Source: Candidatus Methanoperedens nitratireducens
GTDB taxonomy: Archaea > Halobacteriota > Methanosarcinia > Methanosarcinales > Methanoperedenaceae
Direction of reading: 5' to 3'
NCBI GenBank assembly: GCA_020724545.1
Contig: DYGR01000005.1
Span: 1-64,000, forward strand
DNA: 64,000 nt
The notes under the pieces are model-generated. The model was not told the origin of the DNA. It searched no databases and saw only the letters and a list, made by a program, of their open reading frames with translations. The translations under genes were made by a program, and so were the position numbers. Every line of letters starts with the position of its first letter. The first letter of the stretch is position 1. This document shows positions 18,645 to 27,988 of this stretch, piece by piece.

Positions 18645-19787
18645 CTAGTCGTCCCCACCGCCTCTGCTGCTGCCTCCGCCTCTGTCATCGCCCGCTTCGG
18701 TGCCGCGTCTGTCCTCTCTCCTGTCCTCCTGCCTGTCTTCCCTTCTATCTTCTCTTCGTTCCCTGATCTCGATTTCCAATCTGTTTATATCATCTATTGT
18801 CAGGGCAGATACCTTCTGGAAAATCCCTTCAACTATCTCATCCCTGTCAATGGTGTTCAAACTGAACTGCAGTTCAGCCTCAACCTCAGAAACCCCCCTT
18901 CCAGCTTCGACTTCTATTTTCAGCCTGTCCTCGGCTGCTTCAGGGGTTCCTGTTACTGCTGGGGTTGCTGCTGCTGTTCCGGTCACTGTTGCTGTCGCAG
19001 TTGGTGTAGCCCCTGCTTCGGTTTCGATCTCAATTAAATTGTTGATATCGTCCTTAGCCAGTTTAATTCTATCCAGGACCTGGCGTGTTATGGTCTCGCG
19101 GTCCGTGCTGTCGGACAGGAATTTAACCCTGATTTTAACCTCTGCCGCATTTCCGCGGATCTCTGTCTTGATCTCTCTTTTTTCTATTTCAATTTCGCGT
19201 ATTCTAATCCGCTGGCGGTCTTCTATCTCACGCTCAAATTTTACCCTTGTTTTTAATTCAAACCTTTCCTCAAGTCTTTGGCTGTTATTGAAAGCCCTCT
19301 CCAGACCCGGGCTATCCGGATGCGATTCAAGGAGCTGTCTCAAAACAAGCTGATGTCTTATTATCCTCCTTTGCTCTACGACGAGCTGCGAAGCATTTCC
19401 TGTAAATCCTGAAACTGATTCATTTATCTCTTCAATTTTCTCTCTGTACCTTTCAATTGCTCTATTTACTTCTTCAATATCGTTCCTATTTAATCCAGCC
19501 TTTACCTCGGCCAATCGCAGTCTCGCATGCTCTATCTGTTTTTGGATTTTTCTGCTAGAGTTAAAAGTGAATGCCTCATCAAATTTTTCAAATGCAATTT
19601 TTAACCCGTATAGAGCACTCCCGGGACCGATTGATCCATTATATGGCTCTATGTCGTTGACAATGTCAGTCGATCTATCATCCGGTGCCATGTCATCTGT
19701 TTGTGATGCACCGGTATTTATCATAAAAGCCAGTGCCAGAAAAACAGCCCCGGCTAGTACAATATACCCCATATTTTTATCTTTCAA
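18645..19787 (-). CDS. DUF5667-type anchored protein with Arg/Glu/Asp repeat tail
   Basis: A 380-residue protein. A TTG at 19787 is preferred as start because GGAGGTGA lies four bases upstream and it opens directly on the signal anchor (NMGYIVLAGAVFLALAFM); an ATG at 19820 overlaps no such site. The DUF5667 region (PGSALYGLKIAFEKFDEAF, then HARLRLAEVKAGL) is followed by long charged helices likely to form coiled coils, a Thr/Ala/Pro-rich linker (about residues 250-280), and a tail of RREDR repeats ending in Gly/Ser/Asp. It is probably extracellular. Role unknown. Confidence 0.75.
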   Translation of the reverse strand: MKDKNMGYIVLAGAVFLALAFMINTGASQTDDMAPDDRSTDIVNDIEPYNGSIGPGSALYGLKIAFEKFDEAFTFNSSRKIQKQIEHARLRLAEVKAGLNRNDIEEVNRAIERYREKIEEINESVSGFTGNASQLVVEQRRIIRHQLVLRQLLESHPDSPGLERAFNNSQRLEERFELKTRVKFEREIEDRQRIRIREIEIEKREIKTEIRGNAAEVKIRVKFLSDSTDRETITRQVLDRIKLAKDDINNLIEIETEAGATPTATATVTGTAAATPAVTGTPEAAEDRLKIEVEAGRGVSEVEAELQFSLNTIDRDEIVEGIFQKVSALTIDDINRLEIEIRERREDRREDRQEDRREDRRGTEAGDDRGGGSSRGGGDD

Positions 19788-20101
19788 GCTCTCACCTCCA
19801 GGCAAACTGCCTTTAGCCATGATTAATCCTGATAGAATATAAACTTTCTTACAGTCTTGATTATATCAGATCGTTCCCTCTTGCCCCCAAAAGTTCTGAA
19901 ATCAGATTCCAAACGCAGATAAACGCAGATAAAAGGTTTATAATTTTTACACACTAATTGCTGTTCGGGAGTGAGGATTGATCTGCGCTTATTAGCGGAT
20001 GGTCTCCCTCAGATAACAAAGTATTTATCCAGTTACTGCTATTTCATAATTGCTCAGTGGGATAGTTTGTGTATAAATTTAAAGAGAGGGTAGATCTTTA
20101 A
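19788..20101. other. Divergent intergenic region with GCAGAT repeat
   Basis: This 314 bp gap separates two divergent genes. It holds a tandem AACGCAGAT motif at about 19914-19931, one of several related repeats in the window, and a TATA-like GTATAAATT at 20071-20079 that lies about 25 bp before the LVIVD gene start, so that transcript may be nearly leaderless. No small gene is supported. Confidence 0.5.
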
Positions 20102-22120
20102 ATGTTTAACAGATTCCTTAAATGGCTTCAGAATTCAACAAAACTGGAGAAGGCAATAGTCATAACTATAATTGTAGTAGCGGGTGCTGCTGCCCTGTTC
20201 TTCATTGAGACAGGAAAAGAGATCTATCCCCCGCCTGCTCCGACTGCAACCCCGGAGCCAGCACCAGTACAGACCCCGGCAGTTATTACTTCAAAGATAC
20301 AGAAGATCGGGCACCTTGGAAATGGAAATTCGTTTGATATGGTGGAGGCGAATGGATACCTGTATGCCGGCCAGGGCACAGAGGTCAGGGTATATGATAC
20401 CTCATCTGAGAGCAAAATAGCGCAGCTTGACTGGAAAGATTACGTTTTTAGAATTAATACAGAATATCTTGTGAGAGCACTGTACATCGACTCAGGCTAT
20501 CTGTACATAGCGAATACAAAAAGACTTGTTATTCTTGATATCTCCAGCCCATCCTCACCAGTTATGGTATCATACATCGAGCCGCTTACATCGAAATCAG
20601 CACAGCTGCGTGATGTTGAGATCAAAGGGGATTACGCTTTTCTCTCAGCCCCGGGTGCCGGGGTATTAGTAGTTGATGTATCTGATAAGAAAAATCCTGT
20701 GCTTGCAGCCAAACTTAAACTTGGCGGCTATAACAGACCCAGAAGACTCACAATATCTGATAACTATCTATACGCTGCGATGGAATCTGATAACAGGCTG
20801 GATATTATAGATATCACAGATCCAGCAAATCCATCGATAAGGGGAAGCTGGTCTGCGGATTCTGGAAATAGCAGTCTGTCCGGTGTTGCTGTGGAAGGAA
20901 AATACGCATATGTTGCCGAGTACCATAAGGGCGTGCATGTTGTGGATATATCAGAACCGGAAAATCCCGTTGGTGTGACAAAACTTATGGGCATCAATGC
21001 CAATGATATCAAGATCCTTGATAACTATGCCTATGTGTCAGTAAGATATCAGGGATTCGATATAATAGACATCTCCAATCCACTTGACATCAAAATCATT
21101 GGCAAAGGAACAGGTATTAAGGGATACATTGAAGGAATATTCCCGACATCCAGATACACGTTTATCGCTGCTGAATCCAGGGGTCTGGTCATATATGATA
21201 CATCAGATGTAAAAGAACCGGGATTGATGGTAACAATACCTGTGGTTGGCGGTGCGGATTCAGTAGCGGTAAAAGACAATTACCTCTACATAGGTGCCCA
21301 TAACGATGGGGTCTGGGTTGTGGATGTAAGCAACCCTGCAGAGCCCAGGGAAGTTGCATTTGTTAATAGCGGGGGCAGAAATGAGGGTGTAGAGATACAG
21401 GGTAATTACCTGTTTGCTGCATCCGACTGGGGAGGGCTTAATACGATTGATATAACCGATCCAGAAAATCCTGTGCTTGTGGTGAACCGCTACGGAGATA
21501 ATATTGATGGTAATGCCCTGCCAGACGGGGATTATCTGTACACCTCTATCTATTATCCCACCAAATCACTGGGAGTTATCAGTATGTCTGATCCAAAAAA
21601 GCTTGTATATGTATCAAAATCAGCGTATAATACCTCAAAAAGCAGGTTCGCAAAGTATGGTCCGGACTATTTATTAGCCGCAGTTGCAGGCAGCAGCAGA
21701 GGACTGTATATATTTGACATAAGTGAAAAAACAAATCCCGTACCGGTAAGCGTGTTCGATTCTGGAGTAGCTTATAAAGATATTGCAGTTAACGGAAATA
21801 CTGTAGTCGCCCTTACCGGGAACAGCATAGTTACACTCGATATAAGCAATGCAGCGAATCCTGTTCTACTTAATAAAATTGACTATACTGGCGCATGGTC
21901 TGGTCGCTCAGTTGATATCCATAATAACATTGCCTATGCAGCCGGGGGGCCGAGAGGAGATATCCGGGCGTTTGACATTACAGACCCGTCAGATATAAAG
22001 CTAATAGATACCTTTGACCTGCCAGAGAATGCCGAAGATATACGTTACTCTGATGGAAAGCTGTTTGTTGCTGCTGGCAAAGCAGGAGCATATATCCTCT
22101 CTGTGCCTACTGCAGATTAA
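20102..22120 (+). CDS. Membrane-anchored LVIVD-repeat beta-propeller protein
   Basis: A 672-residue protein with an N-terminal signal anchor (about residues 17-38), a Pro/Ala/Thr linker (44-63) and then about 14 tandem LVIVD-type repeats of roughly 42-46 residues. Each carries a variant of YLYIA...GL.VVDISNP..P. Fourteen repeats would fit two seven-bladed propellers. Such proteins are usually extracellular; no enzymatic residues are recognisable. No strong ribosome-binding site precedes the ATG at 20102; a TATA-like element about 25 bp upstream fits a short or absent leader. Confidence 0.85.
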   Translation: MFNRFLKWLQNSTKLEKAIVITIIVVAGAAALFFIETGKEIYPPPAPTATPEPAPVQTPAVITSKIQKIGHLGNGNSFDMVEANGYLYAGQGTEVRVYDTSSESKIAQLDWKDYVFRINTEYLVRALYIDSGYLYIANTKRLVILDISSPSSPVMVSYIEPLTSKSAQLRDVEIKGDYAFLSAPGAGVLVVDVSDKKNPVLAAKLKLGGYNRPRRLTISDNYLYAAMESDNRLDIIDITDPANPSIRGSWSADSGNSSLSGVAVEGKYAYVAEYHKGVHVVDISEPENPVGVTKLMGINANDIKILDNYAYVSVRYQGFDIIDISNPLDIKIIGKGTGIKGYIEGIFPTSRYTFIAAESRGLVIYDTSDVKEPGLMVTIPVVGGADSVAVKDNYLYIGAHNDGVWVVDVSNPAEPREVAFVNSGGRNEGVEIQGNYLFAASDWGGLNTIDITDPENPVLVVNRYGDNIDGNALPDGDYLYTSIYYPTKSLGVISMSDPKKLVYVSKSAYNTSKSRFAKYGPDYLLAAVAGSSRGLYIFDISEKTNPVPVSVFDSGVAYKDIAVNGNTVVALTGNSIVTLDISNAANPVLLNKIDYTGAWSGRSVDIHNNIAYAAGGPRGDIRAFDITDPSDIKLIDTFDLPENAEDIRYSDGKLFVAAGKAGAYILSVPTAD

Positions 22121-22127
22121 AGTATAG

Positions 22128-23591
22128 TTATTGCAGGCTGGGTTTTGAACCTCTTATGATCTCAAGGAACATTGTTTTGCTCAGGTAACCTGAGCTGATA
22201 ATCAGTAATGTAAATAGAGTAATTGAAGTAATAACCCCTATCAGGACAGGTGGATCTATATAATATAAAAACAGGAATGTGACTGTAAGCGACGCAATAA
22301 GTCGATCGATCCTGTGCAGGAGGATCTTAAGAGGGGAGAGATCGCTGGAGTAATGTATGGTTAACAGTGTATACAGGATCAAAAGAGCGGTATAAGATAT
22401 ATATGCCCCCACAAATCCATTCCCATAGCCGTATCCTTCAAAAAAATCTATTAAGAATCTGGTCAGGAAAAAGAACAAAGGCAGGAGAAAAAAGCTTCTA
22501 ATGGTAAGCGCTATGTAATCCTTTGAATTTTTGGTAAAAGATAGATTCAAGTTTGCAAGGAATATCTGAATAAAATTGAAAAGATAGCCTATTGCTAATA
22601 TAAATACATACTCGGATGCAAGTATATAATCCTCTGAAAAAAATTTTGCCACGATATAGTCTGCATAGAAGTACAGTATTATTATCAGAAGGACCAGCAG
22701 AGAGAACAGCCCTCTTGTTACATCACCTAACCCTCCTTTTTCATAAACAGTATTTTTGTTCGGATTTGTTGCTTCTGGTACGGATACGTAGCTCATAGTG
22801 CCCACTGAGAAGAGCAGAACAGAAGCGATAGTTAAGGAAACATCGTAATAGCCCTGCCATACAACGCCCAGATCATGGCTCAGGACTATTTTAATTATGT
22901 ACTGCCCCATTGAAGAAAAAGAGCCAACAATGAAGAGAGAGGAGCCAAAGACAAACATCCTTTTTGACGGGATGTTGATTGGCCGAATCAGGCTAAAATA
23001 ACCCCTGAACCGCTCTGATAATGATATATAGACCAGAGGAATGGCATTAGAGAGAGCAAAAATAAGAATTACTATAGCAAAAGAGTTTATATTGAATATA
23101 TAAACTAAAATGAATACAACCGCTAATCTGAATAGCGAGGGCAGGGTCATTATTATCCCTGGCATAGAGTAGATTCTCAATCCCTTAAAAAGTCCCTGGA
23201 AGACCACGGTTATGCTAATAAAAAGAAGCGAACTTATGATCACGATATAGAGAAGTTCCCATCTCTCCATAGGCAGATTTAGATAATTAAAAAATTCTTT
23301 ATTATATATAAACAAAAGAATAGCTAAGAGGGTTGTTATCAATAGACTAAAAGCCATTGCTGATCCGAAATAGTTCTTGCCCTCACCAGCATGGGACAGT
23401 ATGTAAAAAAAATTGAGAGTGGATACCAGTTGAAACATTCCAGGCAGCGAGATCGCCACCAGCGTTATAATTCCATACTCATAAGGCGTTATGCTATTTG
23501 CAAGCACGACCTTTGTCAGTGCGCCTACCCCTCTTTGCAGGACTATAAATAATATAAAAATTATTGAATAGAATGTTAACGTCTTCTTCAT
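22128..23591 (-). CDS. Polysaccharide flippase, Wzx/MOP superfamily
   Basis: A 487-residue integral membrane protein with about 14 hydrophobic helices spread over its whole length, the pattern of Wzx/RfbX-type lipid-linked oligosaccharide flippases. The N-terminal segment (QRGVGALTKVVLANSITPYEYGI) is typical for the family. It is the last gene of the minus-strand glycan operon (32.0 to 22.1 kb), 6 bp after the first ATP-grasp gene. It probably moves a polyprenyl-linked glycan to the outer face of the membrane. Confidence 0.88.
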   Translation of the reverse strand: MKKTLTFYSIIFILFIVLQRGVGALTKVVLANSITPYEYGIITLVAISLPGMFQLVSTLNFFYILSHAGEGKNYFGSAMAFSLLITTLLAILLFIYNKEFFNYLNLPMERWELLYIVIISSLLFISITVVFQGLFKGLRIYSMPGIIMTLPSLFRLAVVFILVYIFNINSFAIVILIFALSNAIPLVYISLSERFRGYFSLIRPINIPSKRMFVFGSSLFIVGSFSSMGQYIIKIVLSHDLGVVWQGYYDVSLTIASVLLFSVGTMSYVSVPEATNPNKNTVYEKGGLGDVTRGLFSLLVLLIIILYFYADYIVAKFFSEDYILASEYVFILAIGYLFNFIQIFLANLNLSFTKNSKDYIALTIRSFFLLPLFFFLTRFLIDFFEGYGYGNGFVGAYISYTALLILYTLLTIHYSSDLSPLKILLHRIDRLIASLTVTFLFLYYIDPPVLIGVITSITLFTLLIISSGYLSKTMFLEIIRGSKPSLQ

Positions 23592-23597
23592 ATATGC

Positions 23598-24725
23598 TCA
23601 GATTACTATGCGTTTTAACTTTCTAATGAATTTTATTGGAACACTGGCCAGAAATGGTTTAATATCATCAAGCTCAAAGATGTAATACGCATCATCCTCA
23701 TGAAATTTAATATAATTTATTAATTCAGTTAGTTTATAACTGACAGGATATTCACCTTTTAATATGGCGAGTAAATGATATAGATCAGCAAATATGGGAT
23801 GGCGGCATTTTAATCCTGTTTTGTAACTGAGTGAAGTATCTATATCTCCCTCTTCCTCCATTTTATATAGCAAATATGGATAATCAACCCCGGCCGCCAT
23901 AGCTGCCTGCACTGAGCCCCAGAACCTCGGATTTATTTCTAATAGTTTTGGTTTCTTATCGCGCTCATCTATTATAAAATCAAAATCAGCTATACCGTAA
24001 TAATCCAGAGGTTCCAGAAACTTCATGCCCAGCTTTAATATATCGGGCTGCTCCACAGTTTCAACAAAGCTTGACGGCCCTGTCTTTAAAGGATAAGTCC
24101 TGATTACTTTTAATACAGTAGCTCTCCTGACCCTGGAGTCTCTATTTAATAAAAGTTCCAATTTATATTTTTCCTTAAAAGGAATTTTTTCTTGAATAAT
24201 CAGGGGACCATAATTATTTAGAACATGTTTGTAAGCACTTTTAAATCCCTCTGGTGAATCTACTATTGCTATTCCTCTCCCGCCGGTTCCTCTATCAGGT
24301 TTTATCATAACCGGAAAACCAATCTCTTTTCCTACCCTGTCTAAATCATCTGAGCCATTAACAAAGTATGTTTTAGGACAGGGGATATTATTCTCTATTG
24401 CATGTTTAACCAGTGAGGATTTATTACTTAATTTTTCAAGAACAGGGTAATCAGAAAATGGTAATCTACATTTATATCTTGCCTTATTTTTAGCCAGAAG
24501 CATCATCAGATCTTCATCCACAGGCATTACAATATCTTTATCAGATAGCTTTGAAAAAAAATCAATATTGTTATTTGATACTATCCTGCGGCTGCAATAT
24601 TTCGAAAAAAAAGTTAAGGCATATCTATTACTTGAAAGTACAGTAGTGTCTATCTTTTTTCTTCCAAGAGACCTTGTTATTGCTAAAGCGGTGTTACCGT
24701 CACCAGCAGTGATTACTGCACTCAT
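23598..24725 (-). CDS. ATP-grasp ligase, copy 1
   Basis: A 375-residue ATP-grasp protein. The domain order is a Rossmann-like N-terminal part (MSAVITAGDGNTALAITRS), the ATP-grasp core from about residue 105 (IPCPKTYFVNG, then FPVMIKPDRGTGGRGI) and the metal-binding end ADFDFIIDER...LEINPRFWGS. ATP-grasp enzymes join a carboxylate, through acyl phosphate, to an amine or other nucleophile. It is closely similar to the next gene at 24814 throughout, so the pair is a tandem duplication. In a glycan cluster it may add amino acids to sugars (inference). Confidence 0.88.
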   Translation of the reverse strand: MSAVITAGDGNTALAITRSLGRKKIDTTVLSSNRYALTFFSKYCSRRIVSNNNIDFFSKLSDKDIVMPVDEDLMMLLAKNKARYKCRLPFSDYPVLEKLSNKSSLVKHAIENNIPCPKTYFVNGSDDLDRVGKEIGFPVMIKPDRGTGGRGIAIVDSPEGFKSAYKHVLNNYGPLIIQEKIPFKEKYKLELLLNRDSRVRRATVLKVIRTYPLKTGPSSFVETVEQPDILKLGMKFLEPLDYYGIADFDFIIDERDKKPKLLEINPRFWGSVQAAMAAGVDYPYLLYKMEEEGDIDTSLSYKTGLKCRHPIFADLYHLLAILKGEYPVSYKLTELINYIKFHEDDAYYIFELDDIKPFLASVPIKFIRKLKRIVI

Positions 24726-24813
24726 CTTTTGCTCCCTTTCATTAGCTCTATTCTATTCTCAGCATCGCTCTTACCAGTGCTTTTCAATTTAATATACAGA
24801 ATTAAATCACCCC

Positions 24814-25944
24814 TTATGTATCCTTCTTTGCCCCAAATTTTCTGTGTAGTTTGATCGGGATCAAAGCCAGAAATGGCTTAACATCCTCTAATTCAAAGAT
24901 GTAATATGAATCATCCTGGTGAAATTTAAGATAATCAACTATATTGGTTAGTTTATAAGAGAGAGGGTAGTTTCCCCTTAATACTGCCAGTAAACGATAC
25001 AGGTCATTAAATATGGCAAAACGACACTTTACCCCGAGTTTGTAATTAAGTGAGACATCGATATCTCCTTCTACTGCCATTTTATATAGTAAATACGGAT
25101 AGTCAACCCCGGATGTAATGGCTGCCTGAATTGATTTCCAGAACCTCGGATTTATTTCCATTAATACTGGCTTTTTATTGCGTTCATCTATCACAAAATC
25201 AAAATCAGCCATACCATAATAATTCAGGGATTCCAGCAACTTTAAACTATAATTTACTAGATCCGGCCGCTCCACGGTTTCTACAAAAACTGAAGGCCCT
25301 GTTACCAGTGGATATGCCCTGTGTACTTTTAATACAGTAACTCTCCTTGCCTTTGAATCGCTATTTAATAGGGCCTGTACTTTATATTTTTCTTTAAAAG
25401 GAATTTTCTCTTGAATAGAGGCCGGGCCATAATTTTTTAAAACATGCCTGTAAGTATTTTTTAGTTCTTCTGGTGAATCTACTATTGCTATTCCGCTCCC
25501 TCCAGTTCCGCTATTAGGTTTTATTACAACTGGAAAATCAAGTTCTTTTGCTACCCCATCTAAAGTGTCTGAACCATTAACAAAGCATGTTTTAGGGCAT
25601 GGAATCTTATTCTCCATGGCATGCCTGATCAATGAAGATTTGTTAATGATTTTTTCAAGAGTGGAGTACTCAGAAAAGGGCAATCTGCATCTCAGTCTCT
25701 GCTTATTCTTAGCCAGAAGCAGCATAACATCCTCATCCATAGGCATTATAATATCCTCCCCAGACATTCTCTTGAAAAAATCAATATTGTAGTCAGATAT
25801 TGCCTTATGGTTGCAGTATTTTGAATAGAATGACAGTGCATGCCTGTCTTTTGCAACTACAGTAGTATCTATATCCTTTTTTCCCAGAGATCTCAAAACA
25901 GATAGAGCAACATTAAACTCACCATTTATGATAACCGCATTCAT
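24814..25944 (-). CDS. ATP-grasp ligase, copy 2
   Basis: A 376-residue paralogue of the gene at 23598, collinear over the full length with matching landmarks (IPCPKTCFVNG, FPVVIKPNSGTGGSGI, ADFDFVIDERNKKPVLMEINPRFW). Differences cluster in the N-terminal Rossmann part and the C-terminal 60 residues. All core ATP- and metal-binding residues remain, so both copies look active and may differ in substrate. It is 14 bp downstream of a FemAB-like gene, and an 88 bp gap separates it from copy 1. Confidence 0.88.
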   Translation of the reverse strand: MNAVIINGEFNVALSVLRSLGKKDIDTTVVAKDRHALSFYSKYCNHKAISDYNIDFFKRMSGEDIIMPMDEDVMLLLAKNKQRLRCRLPFSEYSTLEKIINKSSLIRHAMENKIPCPKTCFVNGSDTLDGVAKELDFPVVIKPNSGTGGSGIAIVDSPEELKNTYRHVLKNYGPASIQEKIPFKEKYKVQALLNSDSKARRVTVLKVHRAYPLVTGPSVFVETVERPDLVNYSLKLLESLNYYGMADFDFVIDERNKKPVLMEINPRFWKSIQAAITSGVDYPYLLYKMAVEGDIDVSLNYKLGVKCRFAIFNDLYRLLAVLRGNYPLSYKLTNIVDYLKFHQDDSYYIFELEDVKPFLALIPIKLHRKFGAKKDT

Positions 25945-25958
25945 TCTTTCCTTCCTCC

Positions 25959-26963
25959 CTATTTTACAGTCTGTCTTGCTATTTTATAAATATATGATGA
26001 ATACTTAACTGCTGAATACCATATAGCGAGTTCAGGATTGTACTTTGATTTAAAATGCCGCAATCTTGGATCATCGCCGCCGTCCATCTCCTCGTAATAT
26101 CTGTATCCATTATTACATGCCCATTTTATAGCCTCCCACTGTACCAGGTCGTTAGGAGATATTCCTTTAAGATCCGATTTTGGCACGCCCACCCACAGGT
26201 ACATGATATCCTTATAGCACAGAGAGATCATACCCCCTACTTTCTCTCCTTTGTATGTAGCAATAAAAATCTTCAGGTTGTCTGGATGAAATGTATCATA
26301 TAATTCTGATAGATATCTACTATGATCTGATGGCCTAAAACCCTGCCTCTCAAATCTCCTGTACAGGGAGGAGCGTATAAATCCTATATCCTCTTTATTC
26401 CCTTCTTCTACCCCGACACCCTCTCTAATCGCTCTATTAATATCAACTCTGAGCTTTCTATCAAACTGCTCCCATACATGATCTACGCCACCGGTAAGAT
26501 TAATACGATAGGTGTATAGTGGTTCTACCTGGTATCCACCCCATATAAAAGGTCTTGAATCAAATAGGCCAGGGGAGGAGCGGATCCTGACATACTTGCA
26601 TTTGAGTTCAATGAAGAGAAATCTATCTATCTCTTCCTGAAGCTGCATAAAAGTACTCTCTTTTTTATTCTGCTTCAAGTTATCATAATCCAGGATAACC
26701 GGCCCCAGGTACAGGAGATATGCCTTAGGAAGAGGTGAGAATGCAATATTAAAAAATCCTTTTTTTTGTATAAATACTGGATAGATTCCGACCAGGTTTT
26801 CGCCCCTGTAGGCCATTAGAGGATAAAGGACACTGCTGGTATGGTTTTGTACGATCTTAAGCCATTCCCATGTATGAAATAATGTTCCATGCGATGATGA
26901 TGCTACTGCACTGTTCCATTTCTCTATATCCGACTCACCGGCTACCTTTATCTCCAGGGTCAT
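25959..26963 (-). CDS. FemAB-like GNAT-fold transferase, copy 1
   Basis: A 334-residue protein with two GNAT-like halves, as in FemAB/FmhB aminoacyltransferases and the FemAB-related proteins of PEP-CTERM exopolysaccharide clusters. Landmarks are SSHGTLFHTWEWLKIV near the N-terminus, a central VDINRAIREGVGVEEG, and YYEEMDGGDDPRLRHFKSKYNPE near the C-terminus. The start at 26963 is chosen for the GGTGA site seven bases upstream, and its ATG overlaps the previous stop (ATGA). It may transfer an amino acid or acyl group to a glycan; the donor is unknown. Confidence 0.85.
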   Translation of the reverse strand: MTLEIKVAGESDIEKWNSAVASSSHGTLFHTWEWLKIVQNHTSSVLYPLMAYRGENLVGIYPVFIQKKGFFNIAFSPLPKAYLLYLGPVILDYDNLKQNKKESTFMQLQEEIDRFLFIELKCKYVRIRSSPGLFDSRPFIWGGYQVEPLYTYRINLTGGVDHVWEQFDRKLRVDINRAIREGVGVEEGNKEDIGFIRSSLYRRFERQGFRPSDHSRYLSELYDTFHPDNLKIFIATYKGEKVGGMISLCYKDIMYLWVGVPKSDLKGISPNDLVQWEAIKWACNNGYRYYEEMDGGDDPRLRHFKSKYNPELAIWYSAVKYSSYIYKIARQTVK

Positions 26964-27988
26964 ATTTTGTTCACCCACCTCTTTACACTAACGTTTTTTC
27001 TAACAATATCAGTAATTAGCTTTGATATAGAGGAGGAATATCTCTCTGCCGAAAAAGTAACTACCAGGTCTGGATTGAATTTTGAATTAGAGCTATAAAG
27101 TCTCCTATCGCCTGCGGTTCCTGTTATCCTGTAATGCTTGAAGCCATTATCATATGCCCATTTAATACATTCCCAGTCTAATAAATCGTTAGCGTGCTCA
27201 ACTGCCTTAACATTACCTATCCACGCGGCGGCTGCATGTTTGAAATAAACATCTATAGAACCGCTAATAACATTTCCCTCATGCTCTGCCACAAATACCC
27301 TGAGGTTAGAGGGGTAGAGTGTATCATACATCTCAAGCAGATAATCTTTTGAGACGTGGACTTTCCTTCCCTGCTCGGCATATCGCTCCACCAGCAGTTC
27401 ATAGATGTGCAGCATATCCTCTCTACTGCCCTCTCTTACAGAAATACCCCGCCTCTGCGCTCTTTTTATATCCTGTTTTGTGTTTTTTCTGATATTCGAC
27501 CATATTTTATCTAACTCATCATTCAGGCAGAAGATGTAATTGTATGTCGGTTCAACATCGTACCCTCCCCACTTGTAGCAGCGCGAGTCCTGCAAAGACG
27601 CAGAACTTAAGACCAGGTAATCCGGATTTATGCTGGAGAATATAAATTCATCAACACTTTTCTGGAATTCTATAGTAATTGATTCTCTTTTATGCTGCTT
27701 TAATCCATCATAACCCGCTAATACCGGTCCGAGCCTGGGGATGGCTACATGTGGTGGGGGGGAAAATAGAAGCTTCATCCACAGTTTTTTCTGGTAAAAG
27801 AGGGGAATGCACCCTACAGGTTCAATGCCTCTTTGTACTATTACAGGGTATAGCTTTGTTTTAGAATATTTCTCTAATATCTTCAGGCACTTCCATGTAT
27901 GGAATACAGTGCCATGGGGCGAAGATTCCACGATCCTATCCCACAGTTCAGCATCGCTATCATCAGCGATTCTCGACTCAATTTCCAT
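26960..27988 (-). CDS. FemAB-like GNAT-fold transferase, copy 2
   Basis: A 342-residue paralogue of the gene downstream at 25959. It shares SSPHGTVFHTWKCLKIL, the DIKRAQRRGISVREGSREDM segment and a matching YRITGTAGDRRLYSSNSKFNP C-terminal motif. The GNAT-type acyl-donor fold is duplicated as in FemAB. It overlaps the deacetylase gene by 11 bases and the next FemAB gene by four, so the operon is tightly coupled. Divergence between the copies is greater than between the two ATP-grasp copies, suggesting an older duplication or different substrates. Confidence 0.85.
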   Translation of the reverse strand: MEIESRIADDSDAELWDRIVESSPHGTVFHTWKCLKILEKYSKTKLYPVIVQRGIEPVGCIPLFYQKKLWMKLLFSPPPHVAIPRLGPVLAGYDGLKQHKRESITIEFQKSVDEFIFSSINPDYLVLSSASLQDSRCYKWGGYDVEPTYNYIFCLNDELDKIWSNIRKNTKQDIKRAQRRGISVREGSREDMLHIYELLVERYAEQGRKVHVSKDYLLEMYDTLYPSNLRVFVAEHEGNVISGSIDVYFKHAAAAWIGNVKAVEHANDLLDWECIKWAYDNGFKHYRITGTAGDRRLYSSNSKFNPDLVVTFSAERYSSSISKLITDIVRKNVSVKRWVNKI

